DNA from: Cellulomonas humilata
GTDB taxonomy: Bacteria > Actinomycetota > Actinomycetes > Actinomycetales > Cellulomonadaceae
DNA length: 64,000 nt
Direction of reading: 5' to 3'
NCBI RefSeq assembly: GCF_013359775.1
Contig: NZ_JABMCI010000037.1
Location: forward strand, 1 to 64,000
Shown here in pieces: positions 46,591 through 57,554 of this stretch. Position 1 is the stretch's first letter. Every line of letters begins with the position of its first letter. The notes beneath the pieces were generated by a model, which worked only from the letters and a program-made list of their open reading frames with translations, made no database searches and was not told the origin of the DNA. The position numbers were made by a program, and so were the translations under genes.

Positions 46591-47351
46591 TGACTGCGAC
46601 GCTTGACGCGCCCTCGGCCGCTCCCGTGATCCCGTCCTTCGACGTGACCCTGAAGATCCGGCGCTTCCTGCCGGACGACGGGGCCGGCGCACCGGAGCCG
46701 TACTGGGACGAGTTCACGGTCCGCGCCCACGGCACCGACCGCGTCCTCGACGCCCTGCACAAGGTGAAGTGGGAGGAGGACGGCTCGCTGACGTTCCGTC
46801 GCTCCTGCGCCCACGGCGTCTGCGGGTCCGACGCGATGCGGATCAACGGCCGCAACCGGCTGGCCTGCAAGACGCTGCTCAAGGACCTGGACCCGAGCAA
46901 GCCGATCATCATCGAGCCCATCAAGGGCCTGCCGGTGATCAAGGACCTGGTCGTCGACATGGAGCCGTTCTTCGCGTCCTACCGCGAGATCATGCCGTTC
47001 CTCATCACCACCGGGAACGAGCCCACCAAGGAGCGCCTGCAGAGCGCCGAGCAGCGCGAGCGGTTCGACGACACCACCAAGTGCATCCTGTGCGCCGCGT
47101 GCACCTCGTCGTGCCCGGTGTTCTGGACCGACGGCCAGTACTTCGGCCCCGCGGCGATCGTCAACGCGCACCGGTTCATCTTCGACAGCCGCGACGAGGG
47201 TGGCGCCCAGCGCCTCGAGATCCTCAACGACAAGGAAGGCGTGTGGCGCTGCCGCACCACCTTCAACTGCACCGAGGCGTGCCCGCGTGGCATCGAGGTC
47301 ACCAAGGCGATCCAGGAAGTGAAGCGCGCGATGATCACGCGCGCCTTCTGA
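46590..47351 (+). CDS. sdhB: Succinate dehydrogenase iron-sulfur subunit
   Basis: 253 residues. The plant-type [2Fe-2S] cysteines lie in RRSCAHGVCGSDAM and LACKTLL; the ferredoxin-type clusters in CILCAACTSSCPVFW and CRTTFNCTEACPRGI. All expected cysteines are present. Its last ten codons are partly repeated 150 bases downstream. Confidence 0.97.
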   Translation: MTATLDAPSAAPVIPSFDVTLKIRRFLPDDGAGAPEPYWDEFTVRAHGTDRVLDALHKVKWEEDGSLTFRRSCAHGVCGSDAMRINGRNRLACKTLLKDLDPSKPIIIEPIKGLPVIKDLVVDMEPFFASYREIMPFLITTGNEPTKERLQSAEQRERFDDTTKCILCAACTSSCPVFWTDGQYFGPAAIVNAHRFIFDSRDEGGAQRLEILNDKEGVWRCRTTFNCTEACPRGIEVTKAIQEVKRAMITRAF

Positions 47352-47373
47352 CGCACGACAGCGATTCGTCTAC

Positions 47374-47411
47374 GAGGGGGGCACGCACCCGCACCGGGTG
47401 CGCGCCCTCTC
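47374..47411 (+). terminator. Hairpin after the sdh operon
   Basis: A long imperfect GC-rich stem (GAGGGGGGCACGCACCC against GGGTGCGCGCCCTC) with loop GCACC lies 22 bases after the sdhB stop. Confidence 0.75.
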
Positions 47412-47500
47412 GTGTGAGTACCTTGTTCCGCCTGGCGGAGCGAAGTCGTCACACGAGCTCGTCGGGGTGCGCGGGAGAAGTGAGTCGCGCAGCGGCCGTC

Positions 47501-47530
47501 AGGCGCGCGATGATCACCCGTGCCCGCTGA
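47501..47530 (+). repeat. Partial second copy of the sdhB 3' end
   Basis: Twenty-five of 30 bases match the end of sdhB (47322-47351), stop codon included, and the encoded tail RRAMITRA* matches KRAMITRA. It overlaps the start of the next gene. Confidence 0.6.
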
Positions 47531-48311
47531 ACCCCTCACCGCGACCCCCGGCCCGGACGACGAGATCCCGCTGCCCGGCGGGAACGTCGGCGGGGCGGTC
47601 CGCGTCGGTGACACGGTCCGCCGCCCGACCGGCCCGTGGACCCCGGCGGTCCACGAGCTGCTCGACTTCCTGGCCGCCGCGGAGCTCCCCCGCATCCCCC
47701 GGGTGCTCGGCATCGACGACCGCGACCGGGAGATCCTCACGTTCCTGCCCGGCCGCGTGCTGGACATCGGCCGGGAGACGCTCAGCGACGCCCAGGTCCG
47801 GTCGGCGATGCACTGGTTGCGGGAGTACCACGCGGTCGTCGCCGGCTTCCCGCGGGACACCCGGCGCTGGCGGTTCGTCGAGCGCGCGCTGGCGCCCGGC
47901 GAGATCGTCTGCCACCACGACTCCGCGATGTACAACATGACGTTCGACGGCGACGAGCTGGCCGGGGTGTTCGACTGGGACGTCGCCGGCCCCGGGATCC
48001 CGCTGGACGACGTGGCGATGTTCACCTGGAACAGCGCGGTCCTGTTCCCCGACGCCGACGCTGCCGAGGTCGCGCACGCCCTGCACACGATCGCGGACGG
48101 CTACGGCGGCCTGGACCCGCACGCGGTCCTCGACCACGTGATCACCCGCATGACGGACGCGGCCGACCGCATCGCGGCCGCGCAGGCGGCGGGAGACCCG
48201 GGGATGCTGCGGCTGGGCGAGGCCGGAGAGCCCGCCAACACCCGCGCACGCCTGAGGGTCCTCGCGTCGCGCCTCCCGGAGCTGCACGCCGCGGTGGACG
48301 CCACGCGCTGA
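47520..48311 (+). CDS. Aminoglycoside phosphotransferase-like kinase
   Basis: 263 residues, GTG start. The catalytic loop reads CHHDSAMYN (canonical HxDxxxxN) and the metal motif FDWDVAGPG. ATP-binding strands are short, as in small APH-family kinases. Members phosphorylate drugs, sugars, choline or thiamine; nothing here selects a substrate, so resistance should not be assumed. Confidence 0.87.
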   Translation: MPAEPLTATPGPDDEIPLPGGNVGGAVRVGDTVRRPTGPWTPAVHELLDFLAAAELPRIPRVLGIDDRDREILTFLPGRVLDIGRETLSDAQVRSAMHWLREYHAVVAGFPRDTRRWRFVERALAPGEIVCHHDSAMYNMTFDGDELAGVFDWDVAGPGIPLDDVAMFTWNSAVLFPDADAAEVAHALHTIADGYGGLDPHAVLDHVITRMTDAADRIAAAQAAGDPGMLRLGEAGEPANTRARLRVLASRLPELHAAVDATR

Positions 48312-48315
48312 CGGC

Positions 48316-49242
48316 TCAGGCGGGCGCTCCCGGCGGCGCGACGTACGGCGGGTCGGCGGTCCAGGCGGCTGCGAGCAGCATGATCCGGGCGATCAGGTTG
48401 ACCCACACCAGCAGCGTCACCAGCACGGCGACGGAGGTGAACAGCGGGTTCCTGCTCACGCTCCCCGCCACGACCGTCGTGCCCAGCGTCCGCACGATCC
48501 CGAGACCCGTCGCCGCGACCAGCGCCCCCCGGACCAGGTCCCGCCGCGGCGGGTGCTCCGCGGCCAGCACCGTGACGACCAGCACGAAGAGCGCGACGTC
48601 GATCGCGAACGCGACGAGGATGCCGAGCGCCCGCACCACGGCGGTCGTCAGACCGTCCCAGCCGAGGGCGTCGAGGATCCAGGACGCCACCGTCCCGAGG
48701 CCGGTGGTCAGGGTCGCCGACAGCAGCACGGCGAACCCCATCCCGACGAACCCGCCGAGGTCGCGAGCCTTGCCGAGCACCGGGTTGCCGCCGAGCTCCG
48801 TCGCGAACATCGCCCGCACCGACCTGCGCAGGGCCGTCATCGCCGCGATCGCGCTCAGCAGCAGCACCACGACGGCGACGATGCCCGCGACGGTCAGGTT
48901 GGTGGACAGCTCGAGCACCTCCGGGTCGATGGCACCCTGGCCGTCCCCGGTGTCGAGCAGGTGCGGATACGTGGTGTCGACGGCCCGCAGGACCCTCTCA
49001 CGCAGCTCGTCGTTGTCACCGAGCACCGCGACGAACGCCGTGTAGCTGATGGTCAGTGCGGCGAACACCGAGAACAGCGCCGCGTAGGCGATGCCGCCCG
49101 AGAGGACGCCGCCGCTGCGTGCGCGGAAGCGCGCGTTCGCCCGACCGGGTCGGGTGTGCTTCCACCACACGAACAGGGCCTTGCCCCGCGCGGCCGGTGA
49201 CGTCTGCCGGACCCCTGCGCTCGCGACCTCGTCGGCTGCCAT
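48316..49242 (-). CDS. YihY/BrkB-family membrane protein (copy 1)
   Basis: 308 residues, about six membrane helices. GGIAYAALFSVFAALTI and the C-terminal NPLFTSVAVLVTLLVWVNLIARIML are family hallmarks. Despite an old RNase BN label, the family's role is unknown (transport or envelope function suspected). It is a close paralogue of the next gene. It starts leaderless six bases after TAGGGT. Confidence 0.88.
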   Translation of the reverse strand: MAADEVASAGVRQTSPAARGKALFVWWKHTRPGRANARFRARSGGVLSGGIAYAALFSVFAALTISYTAFVAVLGDNDELRERVLRAVDTTYPHLLDTGDGQGAIDPEVLELSTNLTVAGIVAVVVLLLSAIAAMTALRRSVRAMFATELGGNPVLGKARDLGGFVGMGFAVLLSATLTTGLGTVASWILDALGWDGLTTAVVRALGILVAFAIDVALFVLVVTVLAAEHPPRRDLVRGALVAATGLGIVRTLGTTVVAGSVSRNPLFTSVAVLVTLLVWVNLIARIMLLAAAWTADPPYVAPPGAPA

Positions 49243-49245
49243 GGG

Positions 49246-49260
49246 CCGACCCTAGGTCGG
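49246..49260. promoter_or_regulatory. Palindromic leaderless promoter of YihY copy 1
   Basis: CCGACCCTAGGTCGG (CCGAC/GTCGG arms) contains the minus-strand -10 TAGGGT, six bases before the ATG. Confidence 0.55.
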
Positions 49261-49294
49261 GCGCGCGAGCCCGGTACAGGTCGAGGGCGGCGGC

Positions 49295-50302
49295 TCAGTC
49301 GGTGGGCGCCTCGGGTTCGTCGGCCGCCGGCTCGACGAACGGCGGGTCCGCGGTCCATGCGGCCGCCAGCAGGACGATGCGGGCGATGAGGTTGATCCAG
49401 ACCAGCAGGGTGACGATCACGGCCACCGAGGTGAACAGCGGGTTCTTGCTCACGCTGCCGGCGACGACCGACGTGCCGAGGATGCGCACGATGCCGATGC
49501 CGACACCCGCGATGACCGCGCCCCAGCGCAGGTCCCACCACGCCGGGCGCTCGTCGGCGAGGACCCAGACGATGAGCAGGAACGTCGCCGCGTCGATGAC
49601 GAACGCCACGAGGATGGCGAGCACGCGCGCCACGACCGTCGCCGCGCTCCCCCAGCCGAGCGAGTCGAGGATCCACGACGCCGCGCTCGCGACCCCCGTC
49701 GTCACGAGCGCCGAGAGCAGCACGGCGAACGCCATGCCCGCGAAGCCGCCGAGCTCGCGCGCCTTGCCGAGCACCGCGTTCCCGCCGGCACCCTCCTCGG
49801 CGAACATCGCCCGCACCGCGGTCCGCAGGGCCGCCATCGCCGCGATCGCGCTCAGCAGCAGCACGACGACGGCGATGATCCCCGTGACGGTCAGGCCACC
49901 GCTGAGCTCGAGGGACTCGGGCTTGATCATCCCGCCGTCGCCGGTGTCTATGAGCCCCGGCAGAGACTCGTTCACGGCGTCGAGGACCTTCTGCCGCAGC
50001 TCGTCGTTCCCGCCCAGCACCGCCATGAACACCGTGTAGCCGATGGTCAGCGCGGCGAAGACGGAGAACAGCGCCGCGTAGGCGATCCCTCCGGTGAGCA
50101 CGCCACCGCCGCGGGCGCCGAACCGGGCGTTCGCGCGGGCCGGTCGGGTGCGCTGCCACCACGCGAACAGCGCCTTGGCCTTCTGGATCACTGACTGCTT
50201 GGGCCCCGTCTCGACCGGGTCCGGCGACGTCGCCACGGCGCGCGCGTGAGCGGCTCCCGCACCGACCGCGGGCCCTGTCTCGTCCGTGCCGTCGGCTGCC
50301 AT
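49295..50302 (-). CDS. YihY/BrkB-family membrane protein (copy 2)
   Basis: 335 residues, same helices and signature blocks as copy 1 with a longer N-terminal tail (about 50 residues) and an acidic end. Both proteins begin MAAD and have the same promoter palindrome, so the pair arose by duplication of the gene with its control region. M. tuberculosis has one such gene (Rv3335c) beside trpS. Confidence 0.88.
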   Translation of the reverse strand: MAADGTDETGPAVGAGAAHARAVATSPDPVETGPKQSVIQKAKALFAWWQRTRPARANARFGARGGGVLTGGIAYAALFSVFAALTIGYTVFMAVLGGNDELRQKVLDAVNESLPGLIDTGDGGMIKPESLELSGGLTVTGIIAVVVLLLSAIAAMAALRTAVRAMFAEEGAGGNAVLGKARELGGFAGMAFAVLLSALVTTGVASAASWILDSLGWGSAATVVARVLAILVAFVIDAATFLLIVWVLADERPAWWDLRWGAVIAGVGIGIVRILGTSVVAGSVSKNPLFTSVAVIVTLLVWINLIARIVLLAAAWTADPPFVEPAADEPEAPTD

Positions 50303-50311
50303 GGACCGACC

Positions 50312-51933
<1,622 letters not shown>

Positions 51934-52001
51934 TCAGGGCGGGAGGACCCGTCGTGCCGGGTGCCGTCCCGGAGGAGGGGGGACGTGATCTCGCGTGGGC
52001 G

Positions 52002-52394
52002 TCAGGTGGCCTCGTCGTCGTACGGCGTCGGTGCCGGCGCCGGCACGGAGGCCGCTGCAGCACCCCCCGTGGCCGCGCGCGCGGCCGCGGCGCCCGTCAC
52101 GGGGCGGGTGGCCGGGGTGCTCACGCGGCGGACCGGCGGGTCGTCCTCCAGGAGCGCGTCGCGCACGATCCGGCGGGGGTCGTACTTGCGCGGGTCCAGG
52201 GCCGCCCAGTCGACGTCCCCGACCTCCTCGCCCAGCTCCTCGTCCACGCGCGCCTTGGCGTCCCGGACGAACTGGCGGCCGCGACGCACCCACTGGCCGA
52301 GCTGCTCGGCATAGCCGGGCAGCCGCTCGGGGCCGATGACCAGCGCGGCGACGACGAGCAGCACCAGCAGCTCACCGCCGTTGATCCCGAACAC
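52002..52394 (-). CDS. tatB: Sec-independent (Tat) translocase subunit TatB
   Basis: 130 residues, GTG start. One N-terminal helix (ELLVLLVVAALVIGPERLPGYAEQL) with the conserved Glu and Gly-Pro hinge, an amphipathic helix after it, then a variable Ala/Pro tail. TatB receives Tat substrates such as EfeB encoded at 13597. It follows htrA in the sigE cluster, as in mycobacteria. Confidence 0.9.
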   Translation of the reverse strand: MFGINGGELLVLLVVAALVIGPERLPGYAEQLGQWVRRGRQFVRDAKARVDEELGEEVGDVDWAALDPRKYDPRRIVRDALLEDDPPVRRVSTPATRPVTGAAAARAATGGAAAASVPAPAPTPYDDEAT

Positions 52395-52431
52395 CGGGTC
52401 AGAGTACCCCCGCGCGCTGAGCCCTCAGGGG

Positions 52432-53931
52432 TCAGTCCGTGGGCGACTCGTCCAGCTTCACGCGGACGTCGCGCTCGCTGGAGCCGCTGCGCACGTGGAG
52501 CACGATCGTGTCTCCCGGGGTGCGCGCGCGGATGGCCACGATCAGCTCGTCCGGGTCGGTCACCGGGCGTCCGTCGATCGCCAGGATGACGTCGCCCGGG
52601 TGGATGCCGGCACGCTCCGCGGGGCCGTCGGCGGTGACCGGCTGCCGGTCCTCCTGCGCGCTCGACGACACCTGCACGCCCTCGCCCGTGTACCGCTGGT
52701 CGAGCAGCACGCCGATGATCGGGTACGTCGCGTGGCCCGTCTCGATGAGCTGGTCGGACGTGCGGCGCACCTGGTTCGAGGGGATGGCGAACCCCAGCCC
52801 GATGCTCCCCCCGACGAGCGACGTGGACCCCGGCGGCTGGGCGATCGCCGAGTTGATCCCGATGACCTCGCCGGCCGCGTTCACCAGCGGTCCGCCGGAG
52901 TTGCCGGGGTTGATCGCGGCGTCGGTCTGGATCGCGTTGATGAACGCCTGGTCGTCCGGGTCCTCCGACTCGCCGGCCGAGACGGGCCGGTTGAGCGCGC
53001 TGACGATCCCCGTGGTGACGGTCCCCGCCAGCCCGAGCGGCGCACCGACGGCCACGACGGCGTCGCCGACCACCACCTCGTCGGAGTCGCCCAGCAGCAG
53101 CGGGGTCAGGCCCTGCACGTCCACCTTGAGCACCGCGAGGTCGTAGTCGGAGGTGCGCCCGACGATCGACGCCTCCTGCTCGCTGCCGTCGCCGAACGTC
53201 ACCGTGATGGTCGTGCCCGCGTCGTCGGCCTGCGCGATCACGTGGTTGTTGGTCACCAGGTAGCCGTCGCCGCGCAGCACGAACCCCGACCCGGTGGCGC
53301 TGCCCTCGGGACCGTCGACCTGGATGGAGACCACGCTCGGCAGCACCCCGGCGGCGATCCCCGCCACCGACTCGGGTGCACGCACGATGGTGTTCGAGCC
53401 TGCGGCGGCCAGGGGCAGCCCGGCGTCGGCCAGGTGGTCGTCCTCGCCCAGCCGCGAGCCGACGACCCCGCCGATCGCACCCGCCGCCAGTGCGAGCACG
53501 AGCAGCGGGACCAGCCACGCGGCCGAGAGCGTGCGCCGGCGCTTGCGGTGCAGGACGACGGTGTGCGGCACGCCGCTCGGACCTGGTGCCGGTTCGGACG
53601 GGACGTCCGTCGCCGCGTACGGCACGCCCGCCCACGACTCCGGGGCGGGCTGGTGGGCGGCCGGCCCGGACGGGTTCGGCGGCGCGAAGGGTGAGGTCGG
53701 CGCCGCGGACGGCACCGAGCCGTGCGGGACGGACCAGTGGGTCCCGGGAGGCCGGACCTGCTCGGCGCGCGCCGGCGGGTCCTCCGCAACGGGCGCCGCG
53801 TCGGGGACCGGAGCCGGAGCGACGTCCGGTGTCGGGGGCAGCGTGCGGCGTCCCGACGGCGACGCGAACGGGCTCGCCGGCGCCTCTCCGGCGGGCACCG
53901 GGACGGGCTGCACGTCGTCGGGGGTCGTCAT
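52432..53931 (-). CDS. htrA: HtrA/DegP-like membrane serine protease with PDZ domain
   Basis: 499 residues. A long Pro/Ala-rich cytoplasmic tail (about 1-125) leads to one membrane helix (SAAWLVPLLVLALAAGAIGG). The trypsin-like domain outside has the triad His in TNNHVI, Asp in DYDLAVLKVD and Ser in GNSGGP. A PDZ domain ends it (GIHPGDVILAIDGRPV). It should degrade damaged exported proteins. It overlaps the anti-sigma gene (ATGA) and so is under SigE control. Confidence 0.94.
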   Translation of the reverse strand: MTTPDDVQPVPVPAGEAPASPFASPSGRRTLPPTPDVAPAPVPDAAPVAEDPPARAEQVRPPGTHWSVPHGSVPSAAPTSPFAPPNPSGPAAHQPAPESWAGVPYAATDVPSEPAPGPSGVPHTVVLHRKRRRTLSAAWLVPLLVLALAAGAIGGVVGSRLGEDDHLADAGLPLAAAGSNTIVRAPESVAGIAAGVLPSVVSIQVDGPEGSATGSGFVLRGDGYLVTNNHVIAQADDAGTTITVTFGDGSEQEASIVGRTSDYDLAVLKVDVQGLTPLLLGDSDEVVVGDAVVAVGAPLGLAGTVTTGIVSALNRPVSAGESEDPDDQAFINAIQTDAAINPGNSGGPLVNAAGEVIGINSAIAQPPGSTSLVGGSIGLGFAIPSNQVRRTSDQLIETGHATYPIIGVLLDQRYTGEGVQVSSSAQEDRQPVTADGPAERAGIHPGDVILAIDGRPVTDPDELIVAIRARTPGDTIVLHVRSGSSERDVRVKLDESPTD

Positions 53932-54911
53932 GGCCGTTCGAGCGCTCCTGTCACCGTGGCCCAGCCGCGCGTGATGCGCGCGGGCACGCCGTCGTCGAAG
54001 GCGCCGCCCGGAAAGGCTCCCACAAGTGTCGCGGCAGAGTCCGTCTGCTGCGAGCCGACCACCTGGACGACCGTCCCGTCCGCCTGCCACACGACGTGCC
54101 ACGGCTCGAACGACAGCACGTAGACCTCACGCCCGCCGACCTCCGCCGTGGGTGCACCGGCGAGCGCGGTCGCGTCGAGCCTGCCCTGCTGCTCGGTCAC
54201 CACGAGCGAGGCACCGTCCGGTCCCAGCACGTCGACCTCGAGCACCCGTGAATCGTCGCCGGACCAGCGCACGGTGGTCACCGACCAGCCGGTGGGCAGC
54301 TCGGCCGGGAACGACCAGGCGTGCTGGCGGAGCCACGCGACCGTCTCCCGGGTGCTGCCCGCGACCGGCACGGTCGACGAGCTGATCTCGTCGGCGGAGG
54401 CGGACGGGTCGGCCGTGATCGCCTGACCGAGCAGGCCGAGGTCCACGCCGGGGTGCACGGTGGGCACCACGTCGGGACGCTCGCCCAGCACGAAGAGCAT
54501 CGCCGCGACCGCGCCGAGGCCCGCCATCGAGCCGGCCGCGATCCGGACCGAGGACCGCCGGTGGCCGACGTCGCCCCGCAGGGAGCTGCCGGCACGCCAG
54601 CCCCGAGCACCGAGGCCGCCGCTGGCGACGCCGTAGGACGCCAGCTCGTCGCGGGACTGCCGCACCGGCGGCGCGAACAGGTCGGACGTGAGCGGCTCCG
54701 CGCCGCAGCCGAGGGACAGGAGCCGCGCCGTGAGGTCAGGGGCCGGGGCGACCTCGTCGGCGGAGGCCAGGGCGCGGCGGGCCGCGCGGGACGCGGTGAG
54801 CTCCGCGGAGCACTCGGGGCAGACGGCGACGTGCGCGAGGGCCTTCTCGGTGTCCGCCACCGAGAGCTGCCCGTCGACCAGCGCGCTGATCCGCGACCCG
54901 AGGTGGCTCAT
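53928..54911 (-). CDS. Membrane-bound anti-sigma factor of SigE, zinc-associated (ZAS) type
   Basis: 327 residues. H27-x3-C31-x2-C34 is the zinc motif of redox- or stress-sensing anti-sigma factors. A single helix (about 120-138) crosses the membrane and the long C-terminal part lies outside, where it could sense envelope damage. The start overlaps the sigE stop (ATGA), giving equal amounts. The role follows from position and motif (rseA in mycobacteria). Confidence 0.9.
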   Translation of the reverse strand: MSHLGSRISALVDGQLSVADTEKALAHVAVCPECSAELTASRAARRALASADEVAPAPDLTARLLSLGCGAEPLTSDLFAPPVRQSRDELASYGVASGGLGARGWRAGSSLRGDVGHRRSSVRIAAGSMAGLGAVAAMLFVLGERPDVVPTVHPGVDLGLLGQAITADPSASADEISSSTVPVAGSTRETVAWLRQHAWSFPAELPTGWSVTTVRWSGDDSRVLEVDVLGPDGASLVVTEQQGRLDATALAGAPTAEVGGREVYVLSFEPWHVVWQADGTVVQVVGSQQTDSAATLVGAFPGGAFDDGVPARITRGWATVTGALERP

Positions 54912-55486
54912 CCGAGGACCGTCAGGGGTGAGGCATCAGCAGAGTCGGCGAAGGAGCTCGGTGCGCGGTGCTCGAGGGACACGCGCAGCCGCGCCCGAGC
55001 GCGGTGGATGCGGGAGCGGACGGTGCCCAGCTTGATGCCGAGCGTGACCGCGATCTCCTCGTAGGACAGGCCCTCGATGTCACACAGGACGACGGCCGCG
55101 CGATACTCGGGGGGCAGCTGGTCGAGCGCCCGCTGGATGTCGAGGTCGAGGTTGCCGTGCTCGAACGCGCGCTCGGGGGCGCTCAGCTGGTCGCCCGAGG
55201 CGTAGCGCTCGGCGTCCTCCCCCATGGCGTCCATGCGGATGCGCTGCTTGCGGCGGGCCTGGTCGAGGAAGAGGTTGGTGGTGATGCGGTGCAGCCAGCC
55301 CTCGAACGTGCCGGGCGTGTAGGAGTGCAGGGAGCGGAACACGCGGACGAACGTCTCCTGCGTGAGGTCCTCGGCGTCGTGCTTGTTGCCCGTGAGGCGG
55401 TACGCCAGCCGGTACACCCGCGCGGAGTGGTCGCGGACGATCTCCTCCCATGACGGTGCCTGCCAGGCGGCGGGCTGGGTGCTCAT
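54908..55486 (-). CDS. sigE: ECF sigma factor SigE
   Basis: 192 residues from the ATG at 55486, which has GAGGAGAC about 9 bases upstream; an ATG at 55513 would add nine residues. Sigma region 2 ([27 protein letters not shown] ... [16 protein letters not shown]) and region 4 ([27 protein letters not shown]) are complete. It directs the envelope-stress response and is held by the anti-sigma factor encoded next. A SigE-type promoter upstream suggests positive autoregulation. Confidence 0.93.
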   Translation of the reverse strand: MSTQPAAWQAPSWEEIVRDHSARVYRLAYRLTGNKHDAEDLTQETFVRVFRSLHSYTPGTFEGWLHRITTNLFLDQARRKQRIRMDAMGEDAERYASGDQLSAPERAFEHGNLDLDIQRALDQLPPEYRAAVVLCDIEGLSYEEIAVTLGIKLGTVRSRIHRARARLRVSLEHRAPSSFADSADASPLTVLG

Positions 55487-55558
55487 GGGGTCGGTCTCCT
55501 CGGTGCGTGCCATCGTGCTCCAGTGTCCCAGGTGGAACTGTGAGCCTCGAACGCTAGG

Positions 55559-55584
55559 AACGCCCACGACGGGCGAGAAGTTCC
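55559..55584 (-). promoter_or_regulatory. SigE-type promoter upstream of sigE
   Basis: On the minus strand GGAACTT (55584-55578) and CGTT (55562-55559) are 17 bases apart counted from GGAAC, the form used by SigE-class ECF factors. Confidence 0.6.
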
Positions 55585-55684
55585 GCTGGTAGCGGAGGCC
55601 ACCGCCTCCCGCGTCGGCGGACAGGGCGCGACTACGCTGGCCGACGACCGTTGCACCACCCCGTCATCCGCCCAGGAGGCAGCC

Positions 55685-56317
55685 ATCTCCACCGACAAGG
55701 CCCAGAGCTGGGTCTACTGCGAGGAGTTCCTGCAGGAGGACGACATCGTGCTGCGCGCCCGTGAACGCGCCGCGCAGCTGGGGTGCACGCCGGTCCTGCC
55801 CGGGTCCGGTGCCGCCCTGAGCGTGCTGGCCGCCGCCGTCGCGGCCCGTGCGGTCGTCGAGATCGGGACCGGCGCCGGCGTCGGCTCCCTGTACCTCCTG
55901 CGCGGGATGCCCGCGGACGGCGTGCTCACCACCATCGACCTCGAGGTCGAGCACCAGCGTGCCGCCAAGGAGGCGTTCGTCGAGGAGCGCGTCAAGCCCA
56001 CCCGGACGCGCACCATCTCCGGCCGCGCGCTCGACGTGGTGCCGCGCCTCACCGACGGCGGCTACGACCTGGTGTTCGTCGACGCCGACAAGGAGAACTA
56101 CCCCGGCTACGTCGAGCAGGCCGTGCGGCTGCTCCGGCCCGGCGGCGTGCTCGCGGTCGACAACGCGCTGTGGCACGACCGGGTCGCGGACCCCGCGCGC
56201 CGCGACGAGACCACGACGACCATCCGCGAGGTCGGCCGCATCGTCCGCGCCGACGACCGCCTGCTGCCGGCCCTGCTGCCCACCGGCGACGGCCTGCTGG
56301 TCGCGGTCAAGCGCTGA
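55685..56317 (+). CDS. SAM-dependent O-methyltransferase with apparent ATC start
   Basis: 210 residues. VVEIGTGAGVGSLYLLRGM is the SAM-binding motif, LVFVDADKENYPGY the metal/catalytic strand, and VAVDNALWHDRVAD the next block of the class I (COMT/CCoAMT-like) family. The conserved N-terminus (STDKAQSWVYCEEFL) begins straight after ATC, with AGGAGG five bases before it. No ATG, GTG or TTG occurs in frame until 55748, which would remove 21 residues. The gene diverges from sigE, as Rv1220c does in M. tuberculosis. Its 3' end overlaps the convergent epoxide hydrolase by 11 bases. Confidence 0.8.
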   Translation: MSTDKAQSWVYCEEFLQEDDIVLRARERAAQLGCTPVLPGSGAALSVLAAAVAARAVVEIGTGAGVGSLYLLRGMPADGVLTTIDLEVEHQRAAKEAFVEERVKPTRTRTISGRALDVVPRLTDGGYDLVFVDADKENYPGYVEQAVRLLRPGGVLAVDNALWHDRVADPARRDETTTTIREVGRIVRADDRLLPALLPTGDGLLVAVKR

Positions 56318-57458
56318 CGCGGTACGGCCGGAAGAAGTCGCGCAGCTCCTGCGCGTAGAGCTCGGGCTCCTCGATCGGCGCGAAGTGTCCGCCGCGCGGG
56401 GGTTCCGTGACCCGGACGACGTTCGCCGTGCGGTCCAGCCACGCGCGCGGCGGCCGGACGAGGTCGCCGGGGAACAGCGAGAAGCCGGACGGCACCTCGA
56501 CCCGGCGGGCGTGCTGGGCGGGCGGGATCGCGGAGTTGGCGTTGTACATCCGCATCGACGAGCCGATCGTGCCGGTGAGCCAGTAGATCGTCAGGTTCGT
56601 GAGCATCTCGTCGGGCGTGAGGCTCCGGTCGCTCCAGGACCTGAGCTTCTCGACGATCCACGCGGCGAGCCCCGCGGGTGAGTCGGTGAGCCCGACAGCG
56701 GCCGTCTGCGGCTTGGTGCGGTGCATCGCGGCGTACGCGCCCTCCGACCCGCCCCACGCGGCGGCACCCGCGAGGAAGTCGCGCTCCTCGGGCGCGAGGG
56801 TCGCCGGGTCCCCTGCGAAGACCGGCAGGCCTCCGTCGGTGCGGTGGACGGCGACGACGCGGTCGGGGTGATCGAGTGCGAGGAACCGGCTGACCCCGCT
56901 GCCGATGTCGCCGCCCGCCGCGCCGAACCGCTCGTAGCCGAGGACGGTCATCAGCCGGGCCCACAGGCCGGCCACGGCGACCGTGTCGAGCGCCGGACCG
57001 GTCGGGCGGTCCGAGTAGCCGTAGCCCGGCATGTCCGGGACCACGACGTCGAACGCGTCCGCGGAGTCACCGCCGTGCGCCCCGGGGTCGGTCAGCAGCG
57101 GCACGACCGTCGAGTACCGCCAGAACGAGTCCGGCCAGCCGTGGCTGAGGACCAGCGGGAGCACCGGCCCGGCCGGCGCGACCGCGCGTGCGTGCACGTA
57201 GTGGATCCCCAGGCCGCCCAGCGGGACCCGGAAGTGCGGCAGCCGGGCGAGGTCCGCCTCCTGCGCCGGCCAGTCGAACCCGTCCGCCCAGTACGCGACG
57301 AGGTCGCGCAGGTACGCGACGTCGGTCCCGAGCGCCCAGCCCGCATCCTCCGGAGCATCCGGCCAGCGCGTGGCCCGCAGGCGGGCGCGCAGGTCCGCCA
57401 GTGCGGCGGGGTCGGTGTGCAGGGTGAACGGCTCGGGGCGGGGCGTCGCGTCCGGCAT
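56307..57458 (-). CDS. Epoxide hydrolase (EHN plus alpha/beta hydrolase)
   Basis: 383 residues. The N-terminal EHN domain (about 1-110) has LRARLRATRWPD and the HYVHARA strand. The alpha/beta hydrolase has the oxyanion HGWPDSFWRY, the nucleophile D of AAGGDIGSGVS, and the terminal histidine in GGHFAPIEEPE. No signal peptide. It should open epoxides to diols; the substrate is unknown. Confidence 0.9.
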   Translation of the reverse strand: MPDATPRPEPFTLHTDPAALADLRARLRATRWPDAPEDAGWALGTDVAYLRDLVAYWADGFDWPAQEADLARLPHFRVPLGGLGIHYVHARAVAPAGPVLPLVLSHGWPDSFWRYSTVVPLLTDPGAHGGDSADAFDVVVPDMPGYGYSDRPTGPALDTVAVAGLWARLMTVLGYERFGAAGGDIGSGVSRFLALDHPDRVVAVHRTDGGLPVFAGDPATLAPEERDFLAGAAAWGGSEGAYAAMHRTKPQTAAVGLTDSPAGLAAWIVEKLRSWSDRSLTPDEMLTNLTIYWLTGTIGSSMRMYNANSAIPPAQHARRVEVPSGFSLFPGDLVRPPRAWLDRTANVVRVTEPPRGGHFAPIEEPELYAQELRDFFRPYRVSA

Positions 57459-57521
57459 GCGGATCAGCCTAGGGCGACGATCCGCAGTGCTACGGCGTGT
57501 GACAGGAGCAACAGATCGTCG

Positions 57522-57550
57522 ATGACAAGTCCCGAGGGCGGTGCTAGCGT
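57522..57550 (+). promoter_or_regulatory. Promoter of the polyester hydrolase gene (ATGACA-N17-TAGCGT)
   Basis: A near-consensus -35 and a -10 are 17 bases apart. Transcription should start near 57557, inside the palindrome that follows. Confidence 0.65.
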
Positions 57551-57554
57551 GTCG

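Noticed and set aside
47520..48311. Aminoglycoside resistance gene
   Set aside because: The kinase motifs are general for the APH superfamily and nothing points to a drug substrate.
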